Shown here in pieces: positions 38,601 to 51,411 of a stretch of DNA of 64,000 bases. Both the position numbers and the translations under genes were made by a program. The stretch's first letter is position 1. The number at the start of each line of letters is the position of its first letter. Under the pieces are notes generated by a model. The model was not told where the DNA came from. It searched no databases and worked only from the letters and a program-made list of their open reading frames with translations. The stretch is from Diprion similis. Its lineage: Eukaryota; Arthropoda; Insecta; Hymenoptera; Diprionidae. The stretch is from positions 12,400,001-12,464,000 of the forward strand of contig NC_060112.1 of assembly GCF_021155765.1 (NCBI RefSeq), given 5' to 3'.

Positions 38601-41600
38601 CAAATCGAATCCGAGAGTAGAAATTTCCGGCCCCAAAAATGAGCAAAAAAGTAAGGCTAACCCCTTTGGATTTTTGGCGAAAATTTCGATGATTCCGAAA
38701 AGTGCTGCAATTGATTTCTGAGGGCACTATTCCGACGTAATTTTGCGAGAGGAATCGATTAGGCGCAGTTTCAATAGGCTGCGAGCGACACATCAAAAGT
38801 TACAGCCGAAAAACCGAAAATTTCTATCGCTATTTCTCTGCTGTTGGTCCTAGGCCATTTTACATGTGATTTCTGAGTTCCTGGGGGTCGAATTACTCTA
38901 GAAATGGTCATTTAAATTGAATCCGAGAGTGTTAATTTTTGGCCCCAAAATGAGCAAGAAAGTAAGGCTAACCCCTTTGGATTTTTGGCGAAAATTTCGA
39001 TGATTCCGAAAAGTGCTGCAATTGATTTCTTAGGGCACTATTCCGACGTAATTTTGCGAGAGGAATCGATCAAGCGCAGTCCCAATAGGCTGCGAGCAAC
39101 ACATCAAAAGTTACAGCCGAAAAACCGAAAATTTTCACTGTCGTTTCTCTGCTGTTGGTCCTAGGCTATTTTACATGTGTTTTCTGAGTTTCTGGGGGTC
39201 GAATTACTCTAGAAATGGTCATACAAATCGAATCCGAGAGTAGAAATTTCCGGCCCCAAAAATGAGCAAAAAAGTAAGGCTAACCCCTTTGGATTTTTGA
39301 CGAAAATTTCGATGATTCCGAAAAGTGCTGCAATTGATTTCCGAGGGCACTATTCCGACGTAATTTTGCGAGAGGAATCGATCAAGCGCAGTCCCAATAG
39401 GCTGCGAGCAACACATCTAAAGTTACAGCGGAAAAACCGAAAATTTTCACTGTCGTTTCTCTGCTGTTGGTCCTAGGCTATTTTACATGTGTTTTCTGAG
39501 TTTCTGGGGGTCGAATTACTCTAGAAATGGTCATACAAATCGAATCCGAGAGTAGAAATTTCCGGCCCCAATAATGAGCAAAAAAGTAAGGCTAACCCCT
39601 TTGGATTTTTGGCGAAAATTTCGATGATTCCGAAAAGTGCTGCAATAGATTTCTGAGGGCACTATTCCGACGTAATTTTGCGGGAGGAATCGATTAAGCG
39701 CAGTTTCAATAGGCTGCGAGCAACACATCAAAAGTTACAGCCGAAAAACCGAAAATTTCTATCGCTATTTCTCTGCTGTTGGTCCTGGGCCATTTTACAT
39801 GTGATTTCTGAGTTTCTGGGCGTCGAATTACTCTAGAAATGGTCATACAAATCGAATCCGAGAGTAGAAATTTCCGGCCCCAAAAATGAGCAAAAAAGTA
39901 AGGCTAACCCCTTTGGATTTTTGGCGAAAATTTCGATGATTCCGAAAAGTGCTGCAATTGATTTCTGAGGGCACTATTCCGACGTAATTTTGCGAGAGGA
40001 ATCGATCAAGCGCAGTCCCAATAGGCTGCGAGCAACACATCAAAAGTTACAGCCGAAAAACCGAAAATTTTCACTGTCGTTTCTCTGCTGTTGGTCCTAG
40101 GCTATTTTACATGTGTTTTCTGAGTTTCTGGGGGTCGAATTACTCTAGAAATGGTCATACAAATCGAATCCGAGAGTAGAAATTTCCGGCCCCAAAAATG
40201 AGCAAAAAAGTAAGGCTAACCCCTTTGGATTTTTGGCGAAAATTTCGATGATTCCGAAAAGTGCTGCAATAGATTTCTGAGGGCACTATTCCGACGTAAT
40301 TTTGCGAGAGGAATCGATCAAGCGCAGTCCCAATAGGCTGCGAGCAACACATCAAAAGTTACAGCCGAAAAACCGAAAATTTTCACTGTCGTTTCTCTGC
40401 TGTTGGTCCTAGGCTATTTTACATGTGTTTTCTGAGTTTCTGGGGGTCGAATTACTGTAGAAATGGTCATACAAATCGAATCCGAGAGTAGAAATTTCCG
40501 GCCCCAATAATGAGCAAAAAGGTAAGGCTAACCCCTTTGGATTTTTGGCGAAAATTTCGATGATTCCGAAAAGTGCTGCAATAGATTTCTGAGGGCACTA
40601 TTCCGACGTAATTTTGCGGGAGGAATCGATTAAGCGCAGTTTCAATAGGCTGCGAGCAACACATCAAAAGTTACAGCCGAAAAACCGAAAATTTCTATCG
40701 CTATTTCTCTGCTGTTGGTCCTAGGCCATTTTACATGTGATTTCTGAGTTTCTGGGCGTCGAATTACTCTAGAAATGGTCATACAAATCGAATCCGAGAG
40801 TAGAAATTTCCGGCCCCAAAAATGAGCAAAAAAGTAAGGCTAACCCCTTTGGATTTTTGGCGAAAATTTCGATGATTCCGAAAAGTGCTGCAATTGATTT
40901 CTGAGGGCACTATTCCGACGTCATTTTGCGAGAGGAATCGATCAAGCGCAGTCCCAATAGGCTGCGAGCAACACATCAAAAGTTACAGCCGAAAAACCGA
41001 AAATTTTCACTGTCGTTTCTCTGCTGTTGGTCCTAGGCTATTTTACATGTGTTTTCTGAGTTTCTGGGGGTCGAATTACTCTAGAAATGGTCATACAGAT
41101 CGAATCCGAGAGTCGAAATTTCCGGCCCCAAAAATGAGCAAAAAAGTAAGGCTAACCCCTTTGGATTTTCGGCGAAAATTTCGATGATTCCGAAAAGTGC
41201 TGCAATAGATTTCTGAGGGCACTATTTCGACGTAATTTTGCGAGAGGAATCGATTAGGCGCAGTTTCAATAGGCTGCGAGCGACACATCAAAAGTTACAG
41301 CCGAAAAACCGAAAATTTCTATCGCTATTTCTCTGCTGTTGGTCCTAGGCCATTTTACATGTGATTTCTGAGTTCCTGGGGGTCGAATTACTCTAGAAAT
41401 GGTCATTCAAATTGAATCCGAGAGTGTTGATTTTTGGCCCCAAAATGAGCAAGAAAGTAAGGCTAACCCCTTTGGATTTTTGGCGAAAATTTCGATGATT
41501 CCGAAAAGTGCTGCAATTGATTTCTGAGGGCACTATTCCGACGTAATTTTGCGAGAGGAATCGATCAAGCGCAGTCCCAATAGGCTGCGAGCAACACATC
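32641..41600. repeat. Hybrid-monomer zone of the satellite
   Basis: Many monomers have a type A first half and a type B second half, for example those starting near 32,669, 33,293, 37,348 and 40,155. Blocks repeat at 1,872 bp (34,228, 34,540, 34,861 with 36,100, 36,412, 36,733), 936 bp (39,531 with 40,467) and 4,679 bp (32,669, 32,981, 33,293, 33,605 with 37,348, 37,660, 37,972, 38,284). Even private variants such as AATTTTGACG are shared between the 4,679-bp-offset copies. Confidence 0.85.
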
Positions 41601-42034
41601 AAAAGTTACAGCCGAAAAACCGAAAATTTTCACTGTCGTTTCTCTGCTGTTGGTCGTAGGCTATTTTACATGTGTTTTCTGAGTTTCTGGGGGTCGAATT
41701 ACTCTAGAAATGGTCATACAAATCGAATTCGAGAGTAGAAATTTCCGGCCCCAAAAATGAGCAAAAAAGTAAGGCTAACCCCTTTGGATTTTTGGCGAAA
41801 ATTTCGATGATTCCGAAAAGTGCTGCAATAGATTTCCGAGGGCACTATTCCGATGTAATTTTGCGAGAGGAATCGATTAAGCGCAGTTTCAATAGGCTGC
41901 GAGCAACACATCAAAAGTTACAGCCGAAAAACCGAAAATTTCTATCGCCATTTCTCTGCTGTTGGTCCTAGGCCATTTTACATGTGATTTCTGAGTTCCT
42001 GAGGGTCGAATTACTCTAGAAATGGTCATTCAAA

Positions 42035-45000
42035 TTGAATCCGAGCGTGTTAATTTTTGGCTCCGAAAATGAGCAAAAAAGTAAGGCTAACCCCTTTGGA
42101 TTTTTGGCGAAAATTCCGATGATTCCGGAAAGTGCTGCAATTGATTTCCGAGGGCACCATTCCGACGTGATTTTGCGAGAGGAATCGATCAAGCGCAGTC
42201 CCAATAGGCTGCGAGCAACACATCGAAAGTTACAGCCGAAAAACCGAAAATTTCCATCGTCATTTCTCTGCTGTTGGTCCTAGGCTATTTTACATGTGTT
42301 TTCTGAGTTTCTGGGGGTCGAATTACTCTAGAAATGGTCATACAAATCGAATCCGAGAGTAGAAATTTCCGGCCCCAAAAATGAGCAAAAAAGTAAGGCT
42401 AACCCCTTTGGATTTTTGGCGAAAATTTCGATGATTCCGAAAATGATGCAATAGATTTCTGAGGGCACTATTCCGACGTAATTTCGCGCGAGGAATCGAT
42501 TAAGCGCAGTTTCAATAGGCTGCGAGCAACACATCAAAAGTTACAGCCAAAAAACCGAAAATTTTCACCGTCGTTTCTCTGCTGTTGGTCCTAGGCTATT
42601 TTACATGTGTTTTTTGAGTTTCTGGGGGTCGAAATACTCTGGAAATGGTCATACAAATCGAATCCGAGAGTAGAAATTTCCGGCCCGAAAATGAGCAAAA
42701 AAGTAAGGCTAACCCCTTGGGATTTTTGGCGAAAATTTCGATGATTCCAAAAAGTGCTGCAATTGATTTCTTAGGGCACTATTCCGACGTAATTTCGCGA
42801 GCGGAATCGGATAAGCGCAGTCCCGATAGGCTGCGAGCAACACATCGAAAGTTACAGCCGAAAAACTGAAAATTTTCACCGTCATTTCTCTGCTGTTGGT
42901 CCTAGGCTATTTGACATGTGTTTTTTGAGTTCCTGGGGGTCGAATAACTCTAGAAATGGTCATACAAATCAAATCCGAGAGTAGAAATTTTCGACCCTAA
43001 AAATGAGCAAAAAAGTAAGGCTAACCCCTTTGGATTTTTGGCGAAAATTTCGACGATTCTGAAAAGTGCTGCAATAGGTTTCTGAGGGCACTATTCCGAC
43101 GTAATTTTGCGAAAGGAACCGATCAAGCGCAGTCCCAATAGGCTGCGAGCAACACATCAGAAGTTACAGCCGAAAAACCGAAAATTTTCATCGTCATTTC
43201 TCTGCTGTTGGTCTTAGTCTATTTTACATGTGATTTCTGAGTTCCTGGGGGTCGAATTACTCTAGAAATGGTCATTCAAATCGAATCCTAGAGTGTAAAT
43301 TTTTGGCTCTGAAAATGAGCAAAAAAGTCAGGCTAACCCCTTTGGATTTTTGGCGAAAATTTCGATGATTCCAAAAAGTGCTGCAATTGATTTCTTAGGG
43401 CACGATTCCGACGTAATTTCGCGAGAGGAATCGGATAAGCGCAGTCCCAATAGGCTGCGAGCAACACATCGAAAGTTACAGCCGAAAAACCGAAAATTTC
43501 CATCGTCATTTCTCTGCTCGCAGTCCTAGGCTATTTTACATGTGTTTTCCGAGTTCCTGGGGGTCGAATTACTCTAGAAATGGTCATACAAATCGAATCC
43601 GAGAGTAGAAATTTTCGGCCCCGAAAATGAGCAAAAAAGTAAGGCTAACCCCTTTGGATTTTTGGCGGAAATTTCGATGATTCCGAAAAGTGCTGCAATA
43701 GATTTCTGAGGGCACTATTCCGACGTAATTTTGCGAGAGGAACCGATTAAGCGTAGTCCCAATAGGCTGCGAGCGACACATCAAAAGTTACAGCCAAATA
43801 ACCGAAAATTTTCACCGTCGTTTCTCTGCTGTCGGTCCTAGGCTATTTTACATGTGTTTTTTGAGTTTCTGGGGGTCGAATTACTCTGGAAATGGTCATA
43901 CAAATCGAATCCGAGAGTAGAAATTTCCGCCTCGAAAATGAGCAAAAAAGTAAGGCTAACCCCTTTGGATTTTTGGCGGAAATTTCGACGATTCCGAAAA
44001 GTGCTGCAATAGATTTCTGAGGGCACTATTCCGACGTAATTTTGCGAGAGGAATCGATTAGGCGCAGTTTTAATAGGCTGCGAGCAACACATCGAAAGTT
44101 ACAGCCGAAAAACCGAAAATTTCCATCGTCATTTCTCTGCTGGCAGTCCCAGGCTATTTTACATGTGTTTTCCGAGTTCCTGGGGGTCGAATTACTCTAG
44201 AAAAGGTCATACAAATCGAATCCGAAAGTAGAAATTTTCGGCCCCGGAAATCAGCAAAAAAGTAAGGCTAACCCCTTTGGATTTTTGGCGAAAATTTCGA
44301 TGATTCTGAAAAGTGCTGCAATAGATTTTTGAGGGCACTATTCCGACGTAATTTTGCGAGAGGAACCGATTAAGCGCAGTCCCAATAGGCTGCGAGCAAC
44401 ACATCAAAAGTTACAGCCGAAAAACCGAAAATTTCTATCGCCATTTCTCTGCTGTTGGTCCTAGGCCATTTTACATGTGATTTCTGAGTTCCTGGGGGTC
44501 GAATTACTCTAGAAATGGTCATTCAAATTGAATCCGAAAGTGTTAATTTTTGGCTCCGAAAATGAGCAAAAAAGTAAGGCTAACCCCTTTGGATTTTTGG
44601 CGAAAATTTCGATGATTCCGGAAAGTGCTGCAATAGATTTCTGAGGGCACTATTCCGACGTAATTTTGCGAGAGGAATCGATTAAGCGCAGTTTCAATAG
44701 GCTGCGAGCGACACATCAAAAGTTACAGCCGAAAAACCGAAAATTTTCATCGCCATTTCTCTGCTGTTGGTCCTAGGCCATTTTACATGTGATTTCTGAG
44801 TTCCTGGGGGTCGAATTACTCTAGAAATGGTCATTCAAATTGAATCCGAAAGTGTTAATTTTTGGCTCCGAAAATGAGCAAAAAAGTAAGGCTAACCCCT
44901 TTGGATTTTTGGCGAAAATTTCGATGATTCCGGAAAGTGCTGCAATTGATTTCCGAGGGCACCATTCCGACGTGATTTTGCGAGAGGAATCGATCAAGCG

Positions 45001-47270
45001 CAGTCCCAATAGGCTGCGAGCAACACATCGAAAGTTACAGCCGAAAAACCGAAAATTTCCATCGTCATTTCTCTGCTGTTGGTCCTAGGCTATTTTACAT
45101 GTGTTTTCTGAGTTTCTGGGGGTCGAATTACTCTAGAAATGGTCATACAAATCGAATCCGAGAGTAGAAATTTCCGGCCCCAAAAATGAGCAAAAAAGTA
45201 AGGCTAACCCCTTTGGATTTTTGGCGAAAATTTCGATGATTCCGAAAATGATGCAATAGATTTCTGAGGGCACTATTCCGACGTAATTTTGCGCGAGGAA
45301 TCGATTAAGCGCAGTTTCAATAGGCTGCGAGCAACACATCAAAAGTTACAGCCAAAAAACCGAAAATTTTCACCGTCGTTTCTCTGCTGTTGGTCCTAGG
45401 CTATTTTACATGTGTTTTTTGAGTTTCTGGGGGTCGAAATACTCTGGAAATGGTCATACAAATCGAATCCGAGAGTAGAAATTTCCGGCCCGAAAATGAG
45501 CAAAAAAGTAAGGCTAACCCCTTGGGATTTTTGGCGAAAATTTCGATGATTCCAAAAAGTGCTGCAATTGATTTCTTAGGGCACTATTCCGACGTAATTT
45601 CGCGAGCGGAATCGGATAAGCGCAGTCCCGATAGGCTGCGAGCAACACATCGAAAGTTACAGCCGAAAAACTGAAAATTTTCACCGTCATTTCTCTGCTG
45701 TTGGTCCTAGGCTATTTGACATGTGTTTTTTGAGTTCCTGGGGGTCGAATAACTCTAGAAATGGTCATACAAATCAAATCCGAGAGTAGAAATTTTCGAC
45801 CCTAAAAATGAGCAAAAAAGTAAGGCTAACCCCTTTGGATTTTTGGCGAAAATTTCGACGATTCTGAAAAGTGCTGCAATAGGTTTCTGAGGGCACTATT
45901 CCGACGTAATTTTGCGAAAGGAACCGATCAAGCGCAGTCCCAATAGGCTGCGAGCAACACATCAGAAGTTACAGCCGAAAAACCGAAAATTTTCATCGTC
46001 ATTTCTCTGCTGTTGGTCTTAGTCTATTTTACATGTGATTTCTGAGTTCCTGGGGGTCGAATTACTCTAGAAATGGTCATTCAAATCGAATCCTAGAGTG
46101 TAAATTTTTGGCTCTGAAAATGAGCAAAAAAGTCAGGCTAACCCCTTTGGATTTTTGGCGAAAATTTCGATGATTCCACAAAGTGCTGCAATTGATTTCT
46201 TAGGGCACGATTCCGACGTAATTTCGCGAGAGGAATCGGATAAGCGCAGTCCCAATAGGCTGCGAGCAACACATCGAAAGTTACAGCCGAAAAACCGAAA
46301 ATTTTCACCGTCGTTTCTCTGCTCGCAGTCCTAGGCTATTTTACATGTGTTTTCCGAGTTCCTGGGGGTCGAATTACTCTAGAAATGGTCATACAAATCG
46401 AATCCGAGAGTAGAAATTTTCGGCCCCGAAAATGAGCAAAAAAGTAAGGCTAACCCCTTTGGATTTTTGGCGGAAATTTCGATGATTCCGAAAAGTGCTG
46501 CAATAGATTTCTGAGGGCACTATTCCGACGTAATTTTGCGAGAGGAACCGATTAAGCGTAGTCCCAATAGGCTGCGAGCGACACATCAAAAGTTACAGCC
46601 AAATAACCGAAAATTTTCACCGTCGTTTCTCTGCTGTCGGTCCTAGGCTATTTTACATGTGTTTTTTGAGTTTCTGGGGGTCGAATTACTCTGGAAATGG
46701 TCATACAAATCGAATCCGAGAGTAGAAATTTCCGCCTCGAAAATGAGCAAAAAAGTAAGGCTAACCCCTTTGGATTTTTGGCGGAAATTTCGACGATTCC
46801 GAAAAGTGCTGCAATAGATTTCTGAGGGCACTATTCCGACGTAATTTTGCGAGAGGAATCGATTAGGCGCAGTTTTAATAGGCTGCGAGCAACACATCGA
46901 AAGTTACAGCCGAAAAACCGAAAATTTCCATCGTCATTTCTCTGCTGGCAGTCCCAGGCTATTTTACATGTGTTTTCCGAGTTCCTGGGGGTCGAATTAC
47001 TCTAGAAAAGGTCATACAAATCGAATCCGAAAGTAGAAATTTTCGGCCCCGGAAATCAGCAAAAAAGTAAGGCTAACCCCTTTGGATTTTTGGCGAAAAT
47101 TTCGATGATTCTGAAAAGTGCTGCAATAGATTTTTGAGGGCACTATTCCGACGTAATTTTGCGAGAGGAACCGATTAAGCGCAGTCCCAATAGGCTGCGA
47201 GCAACACATCAAAAGTTACAGCCGAAAAACCGAAAATTTCTATCGCCATTTCTCTGCTGTTGGTCCTAGG
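42035..47270. repeat. Tandem duplication within the satellite, 2,805-bp offset
   Basis: The block from about 42,035 to 44,460 recurs at about 44,840 to 47,270. Seven successive landmarks keep an exact 2,805-bp offset, three short of nine monomers, so shared small deletions were copied with the block. Monomers here are more diverged from the main consensus than those to the left, yet the two blocks differ from each other at only scattered bases (near 42,481/45,286, 43,374/46,177 and 43,495/46,300). Confidence 0.88.
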
Positions 47271-49790
47271 CCATTTTACATGTGATTTCTGAGTTCCTGG
47301 GGGTCGAATTACTCTAGAAATGGTCATTCAAATTGAATCCGAGAGTGTTAATTTTTGGCTCCGAAAATGAGCAAAAAAGTAAGGCTAACCCCTTTGGATT
47401 TTTGGCGAAAATTTCGATGATTCCGAAAAGTGCTGCAATTGATTTCTGAGGGCACTATTCTGACGTAATTTTGCGAGAGGAATCGATCAAGCGCAGTCCC
47501 AATAGGCTGCGAGCAACACATCAAAAGTTACAGCCGAAAAACCGAAAATTTTCACTGTCGTTTCTCTGCTGTTGGTCCTAGGCTATTTTACATGTGTTTT
47601 CTGAGTTTCTGGGGGTCGAATTACTCTAGAAATGGTCATACAAATCGAATCCGAGAGTAGAAATTTTCGGCCCCAAAAATGAGCAAAAAAGTAAGGCTAA
47701 CCCCTTTGGATTTTTGGTGAAAATTTCGATGATTCCGAAAAGTGCTGCAATAGATTTCTGAGGGCACTATTCCGACGTAATTTTGCGAGAGGAATCGATT
47801 GAGCGCAGTTTCAATAGGCTGCGAGCAACACATCAAAAGTTACAGCCGAAAAACCGAAAATTTCTATCGCCATTTCTCTGCTGTTGGTCCTAGGCCATTT
47901 TACACGTGATTTCTGAGTTCCTGGGGGTCGAATTACTCTAGAAATGGTCATTCAAATTGAATCCGAGAGTGTTAATTTTTGGCTCCGAAAATGAGCAAAA
48001 AAGTAAGGCTAACCCCTTCGGATTTTTGGCGAAAATTTCGATGATTCCGAAAAGTGCTGCAATTGATTTCTGAGGGCACTATTCCGACGTAATTTTGCGA
48101 GAGGAATCGATCAAGCGCAGTCCCAATAGGCTGCGAGCAACACATCAAAAGTTACAGCCGAAAAACCGAAAATTTTCACTGTCGTTTCTCTGCTGTTGGT
48201 CCTAGGCTATTTTACATGTGTTTTCTGAGTTTCTGGGGGTCTAATTACTCTAGAAATGGTCATACAAATCGAATCCAAGAGTAGAAATTTCCGGCCCCAA
48301 AAATGAGCAAAAAAGTAAGGCTAACCCCTCTGGATATTTGGCGAAAATTTCGATGATTCCGAAAAGTGCTGCAATAGATTTCTGAGGGCACCATTCCGAC
48401 GTAATTTTGCAAGAGGAATCGATTAAGCGCAGTTTCAATAGGCTGCGAGCAACACATCAAAAGTTACAGCTGAAAAACCGAAAATTTTTATCGCCATTTC
48501 TCTGCTGTTGGTCCTAGGCCACTTTACATGTGATTTCTGAGTTCCTGGGGGTCGAATTACTCTAGAAATGGTCATTCAAATTGAATCCGTGAGTGTTAAT
48601 TTTTGGCTCCGAAAATGAGCAAAAAAGTAAGGCTAACCCCTTTGGATTTTTGGCGAAAATTTCGATGATTCCGAAAAGTGCTGCAATTGATTTCCGAGGG
48701 CACTATTCCGACGTAATTTTGCGAGAGGAGTCGATCAAGCGCAGTCCCAATAGGCTGCGAGCAACACATCAAAAGTTACAGCCGAAAAACCGAAAATTTT
48801 CCCCGTCGTTTCTCTGCTGTTGGTCCTAGGCTATTTTACATGTGATTTCTGAGTTCCTGGGGGTCGAATTACTCTAGAAATGGTCATACGAATCGAATCC
48901 GAGAGTAGAAATTTTCGGCCCCGAAAATGAGCAAAAAAGTAAGGCTAACCCCTTTGTATTTTTGGCAAAAATTTCGATGATTCCAAAAAGTGCTGCAATT
49001 GTTTTCCGAGGGCACTATTCCGACGTAATTTTGCGAGAGGAATCGATCAAGCGCAGTCTCAATAGGCTGCGAGCAACACATCAAAAGTTACAGCCGAAAA
49101 ACCGAAAATTTTTACCGTCGTTTCTCTGCTGTTGGTCCTAGGCTATTTTACATGTGTTTTTTGAGTTCCTGGGGGTCGAATCACTCTGGAAATGGTCATA
49201 CAAATCGAATCCGAGAGTAAAAATTTCCGGCGCCGAAAATGAGCAAAAAAGTGACGCTAACTTTGGCTAACCCCTTTGGATTTTTGGCGAAAATTTCGAC
49301 GATTCTGAAAAGTGCTGCAATAAATCTTTTAGGGCACCATTTTGACGTAATTTTGCGAGAGGATTCGAATCATCGCAGTTCCAATACGCTGCGAGCAACG
49401 GTCTAAGAGTTTCATATATAAATCGAAAGAACAGTTTTGCTATAGTTCCGCAGCTGCTTTTCTTCTTTAAGGCATTTTTTTGCCGTTGGTCCCACGCTCT
49501 CGTTGGTGCGTTTTTCGTGTTCCAGGGGATCCGAATAATGTCAACGGGTCATTCGGTTCGTTTTGAAGACAAAAAGTTACAGCTTCGAAAATCGCAAAAA
49601 AAGGGTAGGTCAACTCCTTTGAAGTTTTTTAGTCGAAAATTTGACCAATTTGATGAACCTTAGAATTTATTTCTTGATACTCCAATTTGACATGATTTTG
49701 CGAGAGTAATCGATTTTTGTTTGAAGCTGCCGCAAGCAGCAGGTTAAATAGTTATATCTTGAAGATGAGAAATTTTCTTGGTTTCTCCGC

Positions 49791-50191
49791 AGTCGTGCGC
49801 TTTCCTGCGAAAATGTAAACGCTCGCCCTTTGTTGGTAAAACAGAGAGCAACCGCACGCCGCATTTCCTACACGACCGTCGGTAGGGAGAATAGAGCTAC
49901 TAATATTAACTTACTAATCGTGATAACTTTTACTGACGTATTCAAACGCACGACTTGTATGAAAAATTTGACTCGCCCGGTAGTGAGACTACCTTCTGAT
50001 AGCGCTAGTCAATGGAGTATAGACACAAGAGGAATGCAGGTGTAGACTAAAATATTGAGGTTATGAAATTCTGGCATTCGTTGTATTCAGTCTTGCACTT
50101 ACAGCGAATATAGCTAGTCTAAACATATTGACGATTTGCTCCACTATATGAGCCTGTATATCAATCTCTCGTCTCTATAACGAACATCAAC
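49791..50191. other. Right flank of the satellite and mRpS10 upstream region
   Basis: Satellite similarity fades out and the sequence becomes ordinary. No gene or clear promoter motif is seen; the mRpS10 leader must begin close to 50,192. Confidence 0.5.
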
Positions 50192-51362
50192 ATGTCATAT
50201 TCCAAGGTAATCTGACTACTCTCATTCTCAATATTAGGTACAATTTACTGAGTTAACACTACGTCACATAAATCCTTTTCATTCACAGACCGCATTAGTT
50301 TTCCGTAACATATTACCAAAGCTGGGACTTGAAACGAGTGGAATACTTGGCCGCGCTCTGTCAACACAACCTCAGCAGTCTATTGAATCGGTGATCACAA
50401 ATCTCTCATAATCACGTATTCTTAGCTTCCATTTCAATCTTATTTTCTGAGAATTTATTGACAGTACAAATTCAGTTTCAAATTGGTGTGCATTAGCGCT
50501 GAGAAATATTTCGACATCTATATGCTGGAAGTAAACAACTAATTCGAGAATTCTATAAGTCTGAAGTTACCAACGTCAATGTACCGACACATGTTTATTA
50601 AATAAATCATTATTTCACATCTCAAGAATATCTTGAAATCCAGTCATCCATGGCAAAGCAAAATATATATTATTTTTCCCAAACTTGACTCCATTTGAAA
50701 GTCATCCTAGAATTTCAAAACATTGCTTTTTTCGCCAGCAGCGTTTTGGTCACGTTAACATTACTAATGTCACCTTCGTAATTTTCCAGGCTATCCCAGA
50801 CAAACTGTACAAGCAAATTCAGTTAGAGGTTCGGGGGAATGATCCAGCCGTTTTAAAGAGTTATGCACACTTCACAGTATCGGCTGCAGAAAACCTTGGT
50901 GTAACGATCGGTAGAAAGTAAATCGACTTGATCAAGAAGAGCCCTAACTTTTCAAGTTATTGAAGTTATGATAACAACTTTTTATATTTCTAGTTTTGCT
51001 CCACGCAAGCCTGAACACAAACGGTACACACTACTGAAGTGTGTACACATTTTCAAGAAACATCGTGTTCAATATGAAATCAGAACTTACTACAGATTTA
51101 TTGATCTTCACCGCCTCACTGAATCTACCGCCGATACGATACTTGAATACATACAGAGGAACTTACCTGAAGGAGTTGCTATGAAAGTCACAAAGGTCAC
51201 AAGTCAATCATTCTTACATCTTACTAAATATTCAAAACTAATACTATTACAAATATCAAAATACGTCATTTTTATATGGTTTTTTTGCAGATCGAATTGC
51301 TGCCTCTACCAGAATCTATCAGAATACCACCAAATTCAATATCGACTACTAGTACAAACTAA
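50192..51362 (+). CDS. mRpS10: 28S ribosomal protein S10, mitochondrial (uS10m), five exons
   Basis: This is a component of the mitochondrial small ribosomal subunit. The exons are 50,192-50,206, 50,289-50,390, 50,790-50,917, 50,994-51,195 and 51,291-51,362. Joined, they give 519 nt and 172 residues. The N-terminus ([18 protein letters not shown]...) is basic and hydrophobic and lacks acids early, as in an import presequence. The S10 domain follows: [20 protein letters not shown], then [34 protein letters not shown] and [12 protein letters not shown], all diagnostic of the mitochondrial rather than cytosolic S10 branch. Donors are GTAATC, GTGATC, GTAAAT and GTCACA; the last is unusual, but only this choice joins in phase to the last exon ([14 protein letters not shown]). 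There is no frame damage. The gene begins about 400 bp from the fading edge of the satellite and converges on the secreted-protein gene at 52-53.4 kb. Confidence 0.93.
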
Positions 51363-51405
51363 TTTCTTTTCGAAAACAATATGATAGTCTTATATTTAGG
51401 TTTTC

Positions 51406-51411
51406 AATAAA
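51406..51411 (+). terminator. mRpS10 poly(A) signal AATAAA
   Basis: A canonical hexamer 44 nt after the stop codon, followed by an A/T-rich tract. Confidence 0.75.

Larger units (their letters stand above)
22975..49790. repeat. 312-bp satellite DNA array, about 85 tandem monomers
   Basis: The repeat core is continuous from about 23,290 to 49,330, with one diverged monomer before it and one or two after. Landmarks recur every 312 bp: GGTCGAATTACTCTAGAAAT, AAGTAAGGCTAACCCCTTTG, ATTCCGACGTAATTTTGCG, AATAGGCTGCGAGC and TCTCTGCTGTTGGTCCTAGG. Two subtypes differ at diagnostic sites: type A reads CATACAAATCGAATCC and later GCGCAGTTTCAATAGG, and type B reads CATTCAAATTGAATCC and GCGCAGTCCCAATAGG. 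Reading frames of 66 and 82 codons appear on both strands in nearly every monomer only because the monomers are almost identical; they carry no gene signals. Monomers within a subtype are nearly identical, so the array is actively homogenised. Copy number in an assembly may be underestimated. Confidence 0.97.

Noticed and set aside
23309..49084. Dozens of 62-84 codon frames on both strands across the array
   Set aside because: They repeat with the 312-bp satellite period, occur on both strands of the same DNA, and have no domain, splice or promoter support. Near-identical monomers simply share the same chance frames.
22975..49790. CRISPR-like or CENP-B-box reading of the repeats
   Set aside because: Units are long contiguous tandem monomers without spacers, so this is not CRISPR. 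The TTTCGATGATTCCGAAA segment does not satisfy the CENP-B box core pattern on either strand.
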